A DNA stretch of 64,000 nucleotides from Acetomicrobium flavidum. GTDB taxonomy: Bacteria > Synergistota > Synergistia > Synergistales > Acetomicrobiaceae. The notes beneath the pieces were generated by a model. It was not told the DNA's origin. It worked only from the letters and a program-made list of their open reading frames with translations, and searched no databases. Shown in pieces: positions 54,438 to 63,963 of the stretch. The stretch covers positions 310,001-374,000 of the forward strand of contig NZ_FSQZ01000001.1 in the NCBI RefSeq assembly GCF_900129645.1. Direction: 5' to 3'. The translations under genes and the position numbers were made by a program. The number at the start of each line of letters is the position of its first letter. The first letter of the stretch is position 1.

Positions 54438-54665
54438 TTACCTCAATATACTAATTCCTGCGAAGGCATAAAATCCCAAGACCACGGAAGCGGCAAGCAA
54501 AAAACCCAACAAAACTCGAAGGTATAAGACCCAAAGCACCCCTCCCGGCCATTTCTTCGAGTTGATGTTATTGATGATCCTTGCAACAAGTAGGGCAATG
54601 GCAAACAGTGCGATTGCCACTAAAGCTTGAACGTTGACGTCAGGTATCGAATGCAACAAAGACAT
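54438..54665 (-). CDS. Small two-span membrane protein, unknown
   Basis: The protein is 75 residues from ATG 54665 (GGGGTG six bases upstream); an in-frame ATG at 54710 overlaps the preceding gene and lacks a ribosome-binding site. Two hydrophobic helices are visible: ALVAIALFAIALLVARII near 14-31 and LRVLLGFLLAASVVLGFYAF near 49-68. No family is recognised. It lies in a short run of envelope-type genes upstream of the secreted propeller protein. Confidence 0.6.
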   Translation of the reverse strand: MSLLHSIPDVNVQALVAIALFAIALLVARIINNINSKKWPGGVLWVLYLRVLLGFLLAASVVLGFYAFAGISILR

Positions 54666-54681
54666 ATCCTGCACCCCAAAC

Positions 54682-54867
54682 TCAATGTGCTGCGCCGGAA
54701 TGTCTTTCATATATCAATTTCAATATTACATTATCCATGAAAATCCTATCAGGCCTGTGATAAGTGCATGCAATAATAACCAGCGATAGGGTAGCTATTA
54801 TGACTATGAGCAAAAGAATGATTTGATTGGCTAAGTTGTCTCTGTGTTTTCTTATGTCCTTCGCCAA
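54682..54867 (-). CDS. Small single-span membrane protein, unknown
   Basis: The protein is 61 residues starting at TTG 54867 with AGGTG eight bases upstream. It has a basic N-terminus (MAKDIRKHRDN), then one long hydrophobic helix (IILLLIVIIATLSLVIIAC) and a polar tail, like an FtsL/FtsB-style bitopic protein in size. No family is recognised. It begins 14 bases after the T tract of a terminator, so it needs readthrough or its own promoter. Confidence 0.55.
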   Translation of the reverse strand: MAKDIRKHRDNLANQIILLLIVIIATLSLVIIACTYHRPDRIFMDNVILKLIYERHSGAAH

Positions 54868-54881
54868 GGTCGCATCACCTC

Positions 54882-54916
54882 ATAAAAAAATAGAGGGAGC
54901 TTTTTCTCCCTCTATT
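54882..54916 (-). terminator. Rho-independent terminator after the Gfo/Idh/MocA gene
   Basis: An 11-base-pair stem (54889-54899 with 54906-54916) with a 6-base loop is followed on the minus strand by TTTTTTT. It lies about 70 bases after the oxidoreductase stop. Bases 54917-54984 hold nothing else I can name. Confidence 0.88.
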
Positions 54917-54984
54917 CTACAATACTAAGCGTCAACATTAAATGCAGCATCATCAATTGATAAAGACGTGAAGGTCAATTAATT

Positions 54985-55962
54985 TTAGAGCAACGTTTCG
55001 ATGTTTCCCTGAAAATCTGCCAGCTTATTTTTATGAATCTGTCTTAACACCTCTACGGCCACCTCGAGAGCTCTTTTGCCGTCGGCTATCCCAACCATTG
55101 GCTGCCTGCCCTCTCTTACGCACGATATGAAATGCTGCAACTCCATCTTGAGAGGTTCGTGTTTGGGAAACACTGGGTGTTCTATCACTTCCATTAAGCC
55201 CATGCCGTTATCCCTGATGCATCTGTGGATCGACACATCTTGAGTTTCGTAATTTAGCGTTATGTAGCGCTCCTTCTCCATTATCTCAAGGGTTCTCAGC
55301 CTTTTTTCCGAGACCCTGCTCACCAATATATGCGAGATAGTGCCGTTAGCAAAGGTCAAATGTGCCGATGCGATGTCTTCATGCTCCGTGTATACGGAAC
55401 GTCCATATGCGGAGATCTCCCTAATCTCAGAGCCAACTAACGATAAAATTATGTCGATGTCGTGTATCATTAGGTCCAGGACAACGCCTACGTCAGCGAT
55501 TCTTGGAGAAAAGGGCCCCAGCCTTCTAGTTTGAATGTAAAGGGGCGGATTGCAGATGCCTCTAACATATTGTACTGCACTGTTGAAGCGCTCTATATGG
55601 CCGACTTGAAGCACTAAGTTTCTCTTGGCAGCTATCTTTAGCAACTCTTCTGCCTCATCGACGGTCTTCGTCACCGGTTTCTCGATGAGCACGTGTATGT
55701 TTTTCTCCATAACGCTCTTTGCAACTTCGTAATGCGCTACCGTGGGCACCACGATACTTAAGGCATCCGGATGGGCTTTTTTCAGAAACTCCTCTAAGTC
55801 TGTATAATACGGAACCTGCAAGGTCTCTCCTACGGAGGCAGCCCTTTCCTCATCCGTATCCATGATGCCTACCAATTTTGTCTCCAGAAGCTCAGTGTAT
55901 ATCCTCGCGTGATGATATCCCAGATGACCTACTCCAACAACGCCCACACGCAATGGATTCAT
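54985..55962 (-). CDS. Gfo/Idh/MocA-family NAD(P)-dependent oxidoreductase
   Basis: The protein is 325 residues from ATG 55962 (GAGGTG nine bases upstream; a GTG at 55974 is the alternative). The Rossmann part has GVVGVGHLGYHHARIY and VLIEKPVTKTVDEAEELL (the EKP motif); the C-terminal part has GHIERFNSAVQ and VLDLMIHDIDIILSLVG with the catalytic His. The GHIERFNP-type motif resembles UDP-GlcNAc 3-dehydrogenases such as GnnA, so a nucleotide-sugar substrate is plausible. No GnnB-type aminotransferase is adjacent. Confidence 0.85.
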   Translation of the reverse strand: MNPLRVGVVGVGHLGYHHARIYTELLETKLVGIMDTDEERAASVGETLQVPYYTDLEEFLKKAHPDALSIVVPTVAHYEVAKSVMEKNIHVLIEKPVTKTVDEAEELLKIAAKRNLVLQVGHIERFNSAVQYVRGICNPPLYIQTRRLGPFSPRIADVGVVLDLMIHDIDIILSLVGSEIREISAYGRSVYTEHEDIASAHLTFANGTISHILVSRVSEKRLRTLEIMEKERYITLNYETQDVSIHRCIRDNGMGLMEVIEHPVFPKHEPLKMELQHFISCVREGRQPMVGIADGKRALEVAVEVLRQIHKNKLADFQGNIETLL

Positions 55963-56058
55963 GCCTTCATTCACCTCTTGTCGTCAGATCCGCGTATAAG
56001 CTCCCATTAATTATTATCACTTACACTTTCATTTTTTTGGCCTTACCAGCGTAATATT

Positions 56059-57381
56059 TTATGAGCCCATGATCTTCTTTATGGCGCCAATCAGGTATAG
56101 ACTACCGCAAATCACGATGAAGCCATTGTCTTTCGTGGCTTCATCCAGGGCCCTTTGCAATTCCGGTTCGATCGCAACAATCGACCTTGGAAATACCTCT
56201 TGGACGATAATCGCCAGCTCCTGCGCCTGTTTACTCCTCTGCAATCCCGGCACCTGAGTACAGATTATCTTCCTTATCGACAAACCTTCCAATTTCTCCA
56301 AAGCACCTTCTATGTCCTTGTCCTTCATCATAGCCATAAGGATAACGACGTCTTCTTTGGCCGGCAACGCAGATTTTAGCGAGACGGCCAAGGCCTTCAT
56401 GCCATCCGGATTATGCGCACCGTCAAGTATGACGGTCTTTCCGTTAAGCCTGATCACCTCAAACCGACCGGGCCAACGCGCCGAAAGCAGTCCATCTCTT
56501 ATAGATTTTCTGTTTATTGAAGGAAAGACATTTTCGGATAAAAGCACGGCACCAAAGGCAGCCAAGGCAGTATTTTGCGTTTGATACGCTCCAGCCAACC
56601 TGGTCTCCAGCGCGCAAAAGCAGTTGCCGCGAGAGGTCCACAGATCATACACTACGCCGTCCAAGGACAGATGCCGAGGCCTTACAACACATTCCCGCGA
56701 AAAGATATGGCCTTCCGCTACCATTTTCATGCATCTGGCAATGAACACATCTTCTACATCATCGGGGCCTCCCATGTAAAGGGCCTTTGCCCCAGGCCTT
56801 ATCACGGCAAACTTTTCATGAGCTATTTGAGAGGGAGTGGTGCCCAGGTAGCTGGTATGATCCAGGGAAATAGTAGTAAAAAGGGATAATGCCACATTCC
56901 CAAGCAAGTTTGTTGCATCAAGCCTTCCGCCCATGCCTGCCTCTACAACCGCCACATCGACATTTTCACGAGCCATTATCAAAAAACATACGGCAGTGAT
57001 GAGTTCAAAGGCCGTGGGCCGATCTTCGGCCGCGAAGTTATCTTTAATTATCGATTTAACCTCTTCCCACGCTTCCTGCCATTTGTTTTGCTCCACCAGG
57101 AAACCGTCTATGCGCAATCGTTCGCCCATGTGTATCAGATGAGGGCTAGTGTATAAAGCCGTCTTTAAGCCGGAAGCCGTCAGAATGCTCGCAAGGCTCG
57201 AGGCCGTTGAACCCTTACCATTGGTACCTAACACGTGGACGGCCTTAAATTTATCCTGCGGATTGCCAAGCAATTTTAAACATTTAGCCATCCGTGATAA
57301 GCCCGGGCGTATGCCCGGGCTCGCTACTACAGATATATCCTGCTCCATCAGGTCGTAACTCGCATAATCTTTGTCGATCAT
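56059..57381 (-). CDS. folC: Folylpolyglutamate synthase / dihydrofolate synthase
   Basis: The protein is 440 residues. Mur-ligase-like ATP loop VLGTNGKGSTASSLASIL near 50-67, YTSPHLIHMGERLRIDG, VVEAGMGGRLDATNLL, ISLDHTSYLGTTPSQIAHEK and VILDGAHNPDGMKAL are all present. It adds glutamate to folates and may also make dihydrofolate from dihydropteroate. It lies 20 bases after valS, a common pairing. Confidence 0.96.
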   Translation of the reverse strand: MIDKDYASYDLMEQDISVVASPGIRPGLSRMAKCLKLLGNPQDKFKAVHVLGTNGKGSTASSLASILTASGLKTALYTSPHLIHMGERLRIDGFLVEQNKWQEAWEEVKSIIKDNFAAEDRPTAFELITAVCFLIMARENVDVAVVEAGMGGRLDATNLLGNVALSLFTTISLDHTSYLGTTPSQIAHEKFAVIRPGAKALYMGGPDDVEDVFIARCMKMVAEGHIFSRECVVRPRHLSLDGVVYDLWTSRGNCFCALETRLAGAYQTQNTALAAFGAVLLSENVFPSINRKSIRDGLLSARWPGRFEVIRLNGKTVILDGAHNPDGMKALAVSLKSALPAKEDVVILMAMMKDKDIEGALEKLEGLSIRKIICTQVPGLQRSKQAQELAIIVQEVFPRSIVAIEPELQRALDEATKDNGFIVICGSLYLIGAIKKIMGS

Positions 57382-57401
57382 TTGAGTTCCTTTGTTCTCC
57401 T

Positions 57402-60074
57402 CTAATTTTCCTCAAGTGAGGCTATATTTTCGTTTATCCTCTTTATTCTTTCTCGTGCCTTTTTCAAGCGCTCCTGTTCTTTTTCCACGACCTCTTTAGG
57501 AGCTCTTTGGAGGAAGGACTCGTTGGACAACTTGGATAAGCTCTTTTGTTCCTCTGCCAACAAGCTCTCTCTTTCCTTCTTTAATCTTTCTATCTCTGAC
57601 GGTATGTCAATGATTTCACCCACAACAAGGTATATATTACCCCACGGAAGGACTGATACCAAAGAATGTCCCGGTCTCGTCCTGTTCACGTTTATATGAC
57701 CCACCTTGGTCATGAATTTTATCATGTCCTCATTTCGGGCGATTATATCTTCAGCCTCCGCGCTGGTGGGACTAAACACCACATGCGGTACGACCATTTG
57801 GGGAGCCAGATTGGCTTCCGCTCGCAAGTTTCTTATCGATCTAATTGTCTCTTGTAGTATGTACATCTCATTTTCTATAGATGCCTTCGTCGTCTCATCG
57901 AACAGATCTTCTGCAGACGGCCATGGCTCTTCTTCTATCGAATCGACGCTAAAACCAAAGGCATGCCATAGCTCCTCCGTTATGAAGGGAATGAAAGGAT
58001 GAAGGAGCAAAAGCGTCTTCCTAAAGACGTAGCCAAGCACTTGCTGCGAAGCAGTTTTTCTGCGATCTCCTTCGTCTCCCTTTAATGCAGGCTTTGCCAT
58101 CTCGATGTACCAGTCGCACAGTTCACCCCATACAAAGTCATAAAGCAATCTGCTTGCCTCGCCAAAGAAATAACCTTCAAGAAGCTCTGTCGTTTCTTTA
58201 ACGACCTGGTTTATGCGTAAAAGAATCCACTTGTCGTGCAACCTCAAATTATCTTCCGACTTTACAGAATGGCTTTTATCTAGGTTAAAACCTCCCAGGT
58301 TCATTAACGCAAAGCGCCCGGCATTCCAGATCTTGTTCATGAAGTGCCTGTAGGATTCGATCTTCTGCGTGCTCAGGTAAATATCGCGCCCCTGTACGGT
58401 CAAAGACGACAGCGTAAACCTCAGTGAGTCGGCTCCATATTTAGCTATGACATCAAGGGGATCTATTACGTTGCCCTTAGATTTGCTCATCTTTTGGCCC
58501 TTTTCATCGCGAACTAGGGCATGGATGTAGACATCCTTAAAGGGTACGTCTCCCATGAACTTGAGTCCCATCATTATCATTCTGGCTACCCAGAAAAAGA
58601 TGATGTCAAAGCCGGTCACCAAAAGCGACGTGGGATAAAAATATCTCAGTTCGGGCGTATCTTCGGGCCACCCCATAGTGGAAAAGGGCCAAAGGGCACT
58701 TGAAAACCAGGTATCAAGCACATCTTCATCTTGGACGATATTACCGGAACCGCACTTCCCGCACTTCGTCGGATCTTCCTCCGATACGGTTATGTGGCCA
58801 CAATCCTTACACGTCCAAGCGGGAATTCTGTGTCCCCACCAAAGTTGTCTTGAAATACACCAGTCCCTGATGTTTTCCATCCATTGGTAATAGGTGTTTA
58901 CCCAGCGTTCAGGAATCCAACGGATTTTTCCCTCTCTTACCACCTCAATGGCCTTTTTCGCCAAGGGCTCGGTGCGCACGAACCACTGTTCCGACAGGAA
59001 GGGCTCCAGGACTGTGTTGCATCTGTAGCAATGTCCTACGGCATGTTCATGCTCTTCGATTTTGACAAGCAAGCCCGCTGCCTCGATATCCTTGACGATC
59101 GCTTCTCTTGCCTGGAACCTGCTCATTCCCCTGTAGCGGCCGGCATTTTCGTTCATGAAACCGTCTGCATCTATCACTTGAATGGGCTCCAGGCCGTGCC
59201 GCTGTCCCACCAAAAAGTCATTAGGATCGTGAGCCGGGGTTATCTTGACCATTCCCGTACCAAAAGACGGATCGACCATCTCATCCTCGATGACGGGGAT
59301 GATTCTGTCGACCATTGGGACCTTAACCCTTTTGCCCACAAATTTTGAGTTATTGGGGTCGTCTGGGTGCACCGCGATGGCGACATCTCCCAATATAGTC
59401 TCAGGCCGCGTTGTGGCCACGACGACAAATCCGGTCTCTCCTTCTATTGGGTAGGCTACGTAGTAAAGTTTTCCCTTTTCCAGAGCATGTTCAACTTCTA
59501 AGTCGGATAGCGCCGTATGGCAACGAGGACACCAATTGATTATGTATTTGCCCTTATATATGAGGCCCTCTTCGTAGAGGCGAACAAACACGCACCTGAC
59601 TGCCCTTGATAGCCCCTCATCCATGGTAAAGCGTTCTCTTGACCAATCACAGGATGCACCAAGCCTTTTAAGCTGCGAGATGATCCTGCCGCCGTATTCG
59701 CTTTTCCACTCCCATACCTTTTCAAGGAAAGCCTCTCTGGTCATGTCCTTCCTTTGAATCCCGCTTTTGGCCAACTCCCGTTCAACTACATTCTGCGTGG
59801 CTATGCCTGCATGATCGGTCCCCGGGATCCACAGGACGTTAAACCCTCTCATGCGCTTATAACGACAAACTATATCCTGTAATGTGTTGTTCAGAGCATG
59901 GCCCATATGAAGCGATCCAGTGACGTTTGGAGGCGGAATGACCATGCTGAAAGGTTCCTTTTCCTCGTCCACTTCAGCATGAAATAACCCACGCTTTAGC
60001 CACCACTCATACCACCTTTGTTCCAATTCATCAGGTTCATATTCCTTTGAAAGAGGCATGTCGTCAGCGCGCAT
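57402..60074 (-). CDS. valS: Valine--tRNA ligase
   Basis: The protein is 890 residues. HIGH-type motif PPNVTGSLHMGHALNNTL near 50, editing domain with TTRPETILGDVAIAVHPDD, a zinc-like pair (CKDCGHITVSEEDPTKCGKC), KMSKSKGNVIDPLDVIAKYG near 525 and a C-terminal coiled-coil arm (SEIERLKKERESLLAEEQ) are all visible. ATG 60074 has GGGGAG ten bases upstream; ATG 60059 (MPLSKEYEPDELEQRWYEWW) is an alternative. It precedes folC. Confidence 0.97.
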   Translation of the reverse strand: MRADDMPLSKEYEPDELEQRWYEWWLKRGLFHAEVDEEKEPFSMVIPPPNVTGSLHMGHALNNTLQDIVCRYKRMRGFNVLWIPGTDHAGIATQNVVERELAKSGIQRKDMTREAFLEKVWEWKSEYGGRIISQLKRLGASCDWSRERFTMDEGLSRAVRCVFVRLYEEGLIYKGKYIINWCPRCHTALSDLEVEHALEKGKLYYVAYPIEGETGFVVVATTRPETILGDVAIAVHPDDPNNSKFVGKRVKVPMVDRIIPVIEDEMVDPSFGTGMVKITPAHDPNDFLVGQRHGLEPIQVIDADGFMNENAGRYRGMSRFQAREAIVKDIEAAGLLVKIEEHEHAVGHCYRCNTVLEPFLSEQWFVRTEPLAKKAIEVVREGKIRWIPERWVNTYYQWMENIRDWCISRQLWWGHRIPAWTCKDCGHITVSEEDPTKCGKCGSGNIVQDEDVLDTWFSSALWPFSTMGWPEDTPELRYFYPTSLLVTGFDIIFFWVARMIMMGLKFMGDVPFKDVYIHALVRDEKGQKMSKSKGNVIDPLDVIAKYGADSLRFTLSSLTVQGRDIYLSTQKIESYRHFMNKIWNAGRFALMNLGGFNLDKSHSVKSEDNLRLHDKWILLRINQVVKETTELLEGYFFGEASRLLYDFVWGELCDWYIEMAKPALKGDEGDRRKTASQQVLGYVFRKTLLLLHPFIPFITEELWHAFGFSVDSIEEEPWPSAEDLFDETTKASIENEMYILQETIRSIRNLRAEANLAPQMVVPHVVFSPTSAEAEDIIARNEDMIKFMTKVGHINVNRTRPGHSLVSVLPWGNIYLVVGEIIDIPSEIERLKKERESLLAEEQKSLSKLSNESFLQRAPKEVVEKEQERLKKARERIKRINENIASLEEN

Positions 60075-60121
60075 TTTATAACGGTCTCCCCTTATAACTT
60101 AAGTTTTTATATCAAATAACG

Positions 60122-61405
60122 CTAGGCTACTTCTTCGTCCCTGGAAATATATATTGGAGATGCTCCCTTTAAGACGCACTCCTCGGTGATCCTCACCTTG
60201 GCGATCTCGCTTGCGATATTGGGCAGATCGTACATGATGTCGAGCATTAGCTTCTCCATTATTGACCTAAGACCCCTTGCCCCAGTGTTTCTTTCCTGTG
60301 CCACGCGGGCTATTGCCAGCAAGGCCTCGTCGGTGAACTCCAGATCAACGTCTTCATAGCTGAACAACTCCTTGTATTGCCTTACCAAAGAGTTCTTGGG
60401 TTCTTGCAGGATATGTACAAGAGCGTTTTTGTCCAGACCTTCCAGCGGAACAATTACCGGCAACCTGCCTATAAATTCCGGAATAAACCCATATTTCATG
60501 AGGTCATCGGGTTGTATCTCCTTTAAGATATCCCAGGATGCCTTTTGCTTTGATCCAACGATGTCTCCGCCAAAGCCGATGGTCCTCTTGTGAATACGCC
60601 TTGCTATGATGTCCTCTATGCCGCCAAAGGCTCCGCCGCAGATGAAAAGTATATTGGTAGTATCGACTTGGATGAAATCCTGATATGGGTGTTTCCTTCC
60701 TCCCTTAGGAGGAACGTTGGATACAGTGCCTTCGAGCAAACGCAAAAGACCCTGTTGGACTCCTTCGCCGGACACGTCACGCGTGATCGATGGAGAATAG
60801 CTCTTGCGGGCTATCTTGTCAATTTCGTCGATGTAAACTATTCCCCTCTCCGCCAAGGAGACGTCGTAATCACAGTTCTGCAGCAATCTTACCAAGATAT
60901 TTTCAACGTCTTCTCCTACGTAACCAGCTTCAGTCAGGGTTGTAGCGTCGGCAATGGCAAAGGGCACGTTGAGCATTTGAGCCAAAGTTTGGGCTAACAG
61001 AGTTTTACCGCATCCCGTTGGTCCCAAAAGCAGAATGTTGCTTTTCTGGACTTCCACTTCACTCTCATTCTTCTTCAGCTTAAAAATGCGCTTGTAATGG
61101 TTATGTACCGCAACAGATAGGACCTTCTTGGCGTATTCCTGGCCGACGACATATTGATCCAGGTAGGCTTTTATCTCGCTTGGCTTTGGCAACACGAAGG
61201 AATCCGATAAGTCCTTCCCGTGGCAATCTATGCTATGCAGAATTCCTCTTTCTTCGTTCAATATTATATTGCATAGGTGAATACACTCATTGCATATGCA
61301 AACGCCGGGCCCCGTGATTATCTTTTTTACCTCGTCCTGGTCCTTCCCGCAGAAGGAACATCGAAGCCCCTTCTTTTTAATGTCCTTGTCGTTGCTTTTT
61401 GGCAT
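60122..61405 (-). CDS. clpX: ATP-dependent Clp protease ATP-binding subunit ClpX
   Basis: The protein is 427 residues. N-terminal zinc finger ([27 protein letters not shown]), Walker [19 protein letters not shown], Walker [15 protein letters not shown], the pore loop [11 protein letters not shown], sensor 2 [13 protein letters not shown] and the ClpP-docking IGFGGD loop are all present. It unfolds substrates for ClpP encoded just upstream, with a terminator between the two genes. Confidence 0.97.
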   Translation of the reverse strand: MPKSNDKDIKKKGLRCSFCGKDQDEVKKIITGPGVCICNECIHLCNIILNEERGILHSIDCHGKDLSDSFVLPKPSEIKAYLDQYVVGQEYAKKVLSVAVHNHYKRIFKLKKNESEVEVQKSNILLLGPTGCGKTLLAQTLAQMLNVPFAIADATTLTEAGYVGEDVENILVRLLQNCDYDVSLAERGIVYIDEIDKIARKSYSPSITRDVSGEGVQQGLLRLLEGTVSNVPPKGGRKHPYQDFIQVDTTNILFICGGAFGGIEDIIARRIHKRTIGFGGDIVGSKQKASWDILKEIQPDDLMKYGFIPEFIGRLPVIVPLEGLDKNALVHILQEPKNSLVRQYKELFSYEDVDLEFTDEALLAIARVAQERNTGARGLRSIMEKLMLDIMYDLPNIASEIAKVRITEECVLKGASPIYISRDEEVA

Positions 61406-61479
61406 TTCCTCATATTTCCTCCTTGCTTGAAATTGCGTAAAACTGTCGGTCGCTCATACAGATAGTTTAGCCCAAATGC

Positions 61480-61527
61480 CGTTTATAAACAAACGAGAGA
61501 GCATCCTCTAAGCCCCCTCGTTTGTTT
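61480..61527 (-). terminator. Rho-independent terminator between clpP and clpX
   Basis: Arms 61487-61502 and 61512-61527 form a 16-base-pair stem (two G-U pairs on the RNA) with a 9-base loop; on the minus strand the descending arm ends in TTTGTTT followed by AT-rich sequence. It lies about 25 bases after the clpP stop, so clpX likely has its own promoter within 61406-61479. Confidence 0.75.
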
Positions 61528-61552
61528 AGAAAAGGAGTTTGCAAAAGACAAA

Positions 61553-62131
61553 CTATCGTTTTTCTATCACTTTGTCAACTATCCCATAGGATAGAGCCTC
61601 TTCAGCCGACATGAAGAAATCTCGATCGGTATCGCGAGCTACCTTTTCTATGTCTTGATTGGTGTGCTTTGCTATGATCTCGTTAAGCCTATCTCGTATC
61701 TTTTTGATTTCTTTGGCATGTATCTCGATATCGGTCGCCTGCCCCTGTACTCCCCCAAGGGGTTGATGAAGCATAATCCTGGAGTTTGGCAGCGCAATCC
61801 TCTTGCCCTTTGTGCCAGCTGCCAAAAGCACTGCAGCCATGCTGGCAGCCTGACCAACGCATATGGTCGAGATGGGACATTTGATGTATTGCATCGTGTC
61901 GTAGATGCCCAAGCCGGCAGTTACAGAGCCTCCGGGGCTGTTTATGTATAGGTTTATGTCCTTATCTGGGTCCTCGCTTTCGAGGAACAACATTTGAGCT
62001 ACAACCAAATTCGCAATGTGATCTTCGATGACATCGCCCAAGAATATAATTCGATCCTTTAGCAGCCTGCTGTATATGTCGTAAGCACGTTCGCCTCTAC
62101 CCGTCTGTTCTATCACTATCGGAACTAGCAT
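61553..62131 (-). CDS. clpP: ATP-dependent Clp protease proteolytic subunit
   Basis: The protein is 192 residues from ATG 62131 (AGGAGG eight bases upstream; an earlier ATG at 62137 has poor spacing). The start [20 protein letters not shown] is typical. The catalytic Ser is in [15 protein letters not shown], the His in [20 protein letters not shown], and the Asp in [20 protein letters not shown]. It overlaps tig by 35 bases, the common tig-clpP-clpX order. Confidence 0.97.
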   Translation of the reverse strand: MLVPIVIEQTGRGERAYDIYSRLLKDRIIFLGDVIEDHIANLVVAQMLFLESEDPDKDINLYINSPGGSVTAGLGIYDTMQYIKCPISTICVGQAASMAAVLLAAGTKGKRIALPNSRIMLHQPLGGVQGQATDIEIHAKEIKKIRDRLNEIIAKHTNQDIEKVARDTDRDFFMSAEEALSYGIVDKVIEKR

Positions 62132-63566
62132 CGTCATTACCTCCTCTTGCTTCGTTGCTTAAAACTTGCGGCACTTCCTCTGCTGATGTCGCCTTTAGCT
62201 TTTCCAACAGTTCTTTCACGGCGCGCTCGTATTCCTCTTTTTCTAACTCTTTGACCTTTATGTGTTCAAGTATTTTGTCCAAGGTCTTTTCCGTCATGAT
62301 ATCATAACTTACCTTGTACAGCCTTTCTTGGTCAGACGCAATGAATGCTGACAACTTCTCTGGGCTGATGTTATAGGAGTTTGCCATGCGGGCAACGTAA
62401 GATTTAATGTCATCAGGGTTCACCTTTATCTCGAAGCGCTTCGTGAGCTCCTCCAGGACCAAGGAGTTTAACACCCTCCTATATGCCTGTTTCCTCAAAC
62501 TATTCTTGTACTCCTCAAAGTCAATCCCGGATTGTCTTGCGTATTCTTCCAGCGTCAAATTGTAAGCTTGCTTCACCCTTGCTTCCTCTTCATGCAGCAA
62601 GCTGTGAAGCTCCCTTTCGACCATTCGGTCAGGCACTTCCACCTTGGCCATGCTTGCAATTTGCTGTAAAGCCAAATTGATCGCATCGCTTTTCGCCCTG
62701 GCCTCAAGGTTTCTTTGAAGCTGCTCCCTTATTTGGGCCTTGAACTCCTCCAAGGTCTTTCCTTCAGCGCCAACTTTCTTCAAAAATTCCTCGTCAAGCT
62801 CGGGAAGGACCTTTTTCTTTAAGCCCCTTATCTCCATGGTATAGGTGATCTGCTTACCGGCCAACTCGCTGCCGTCATCGGGGTGAGTCACTGTAGACGT
62901 TACGGTCCTGCCCACGGTTTGGCCGATCAAATCCTTCTTTATGTTCTCGTCCAAATAATTAGCCGACAGGTCTATGGTGTCCTCCATCTCTTTCCCTTCA
63001 AACTCGAACCTTTCGCTGTCGTCGCCCTCATCGCGTTGGACTTGCGCAACAGCCTTCACTAAGACGATGTCGTCTTCTTTGATAGGCCTGTCCTCTTCGA
63101 GGTCTGCATATTCTGCATTTCTCTCTCGCAGGTCATTTATGACCTTTTCCACCATCTCATCGGTCACAACGGGCTTAAGCATTGGGACTTCTATCTGTTC
63201 CAGGTCGGGCAAATCCACCTCGGGCATGACCTCGTATTCTATCTCAAGAACGACGGGCGATCCCTCTTTGGGTTCGCCTTGAACCTTGACCTTTGGTTCG
63301 GCCACCAGCTCTAATTCATATTCCTCCTTAATCTCCTCTACGACTTCGGGGATTAAGTTTTCTAAGGCCTCCCGATACAGGCTCTCTTTGCCAAAATAGA
63401 GTTCGATGACGTTTCGGGGCACCTTCCCTTTTCTGAAGCCCTTGATGTTGGCCTTTTGGCTGATCTCCTTGACTACATCTTTAACGGCATTTTCGAATCT
63501 TTCTGCTTCAACTTCAGCCTTTATCTTTACGACGTTCTTTTCTTGGGACACTAGCTCAGTCTTCAT
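62097..63566 (-). CDS. tig: Trigger factor (ribosome-associated chaperone, PPIase)
   Basis: The protein is 489 residues from ATG 63566, giving [20 protein letters not shown]. The frame extends to 63593, but that start lies against a terminator T tract. Residues 1-115 hold the ribosome-binding motif [20 protein letters not shown]. Residues 150-235 are the FKBP-like domain, and the remainder is the helical substrate cradle. The tail is rich in Glu, Ser and Asp. A GTG two codons upstream is a rival start. Confidence 0.95.
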   Translation of the reverse strand: MKTELVSQEKNVVKIKAEVEAERFENAVKDVVKEISQKANIKGFRKGKVPRNVIELYFGKESLYREALENLIPEVVEEIKEEYELELVAEPKVKVQGEPKEGSPVVLEIEYEVMPEVDLPDLEQIEVPMLKPVVTDEMVEKVINDLRERNAEYADLEEDRPIKEDDIVLVKAVAQVQRDEGDDSERFEFEGKEMEDTIDLSANYLDENIKKDLIGQTVGRTVTSTVTHPDDGSELAGKQITYTMEIRGLKKKVLPELDEEFLKKVGAEGKTLEEFKAQIREQLQRNLEARAKSDAINLALQQIASMAKVEVPDRMVERELHSLLHEEEARVKQAYNLTLEEYARQSGIDFEEYKNSLRKQAYRRVLNSLVLEELTKRFEIKVNPDDIKSYVARMANSYNISPEKLSAFIASDQERLYKVSYDIMTEKTLDKILEHIKVKELEKEEYERAVKELLEKLKATSAEEVPQVLSNEARGGNDDASSDSDRTDG

Positions 63567-63594
63567 GGCCACCCAAACTCCTTTCTTCAACATG

Positions 63595-63626
63595 AAAAAG
63601 CCTCGGTGTATATTTTAACACCGAGG
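63595..63626 (-). terminator. Rho-independent terminator after tRNA-Leu
   Basis: A 9-base-pair stem (63601-63609 with 63618-63626) with an 8-base loop is followed on the minus strand by CTTTTTC. It lies 17 bases after the tRNA-Leu 3' end and before tig, so the tRNA appears to be a separate transcript. Confidence 0.85.
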
Positions 63627-63643
63627 TCGCACTTATGTTCCAA

Positions 63644-63727
63644 TGGTGCGAGAGGTGGGATTTGAACCCACACGGCCGAGGCCACGGGATCCTAAGTCCC
63701 GCGTGTCTACCATTCCACCACTCTCGC
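63644..63727 (-). tRNA. tRNA-Leu (anticodon UAG), CCA encoded
   Basis: The RNA is 84 bases including ACCA. The acceptor stem pairs GCGAGAG with CTCTCGC. The anticodon arm is CGGGA-CTTAGGA-TCCCG, anticodon UAG, reading CUN leucine codons. The long variable arm (TGGCCTCGGCCGT) is the class II type expected for Leu, and the T arm is GTGGG-TTCAAAT-CCCAC. Confidence 0.96.
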
Positions 63728-63746
63728 CCTTCAAGTCAACACTAAC

Positions 63747-63791
63747 GGCAGGGCTTTTCGTTATCGCTGCATCAGGCTCGATAACCCTACC
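63747..63791 (-). other. Structured 5' leader of the tRNA-Leu transcript
   Basis: On the minus strand GGTAGGG-TTATCG (63791-63779) can pair with CGATAA (63766-63761) and, after a 7-base bulge, with CCCTGCC (63753-63747), one pair being G-U. The apical loop is 12 bases. It lies between the candidate promoter and the tRNA, about 20 bases from the tRNA 5' end, in a leader of about 140 bases. No protein frame of note is in this leader, and no known RNA family is recognised. Confidence 0.45.
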
Positions 63792-63872
63792 ACGACTTAA
63801 AAGTTCCCTGCGACATCACTTCGCGCGACCCTCGTCGCATGCAACGTAGTCGATGTTTCATGTTGCTAGCGT

Positions 63873-63902
63873 ATATTATCATGCTCTCAATTTGAAAGTC
63901 AA
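63873..63902 (-). promoter_or_regulatory. Candidate promoter for tRNA-Leu
   Basis: On the minus strand TTGACT (63902-63897), an 18-base spacer and TATAAT-like TAATAT (63878-63873). The -35 matches five of six consensus positions. Transcription would begin near 63866. Confidence 0.65.
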
Positions 63903-63963
63903 TGCCAACTAGCTTGAAATGCCTCAAAGGCTGGCATTGCGACTAAGGCCACGAAACAACAGC

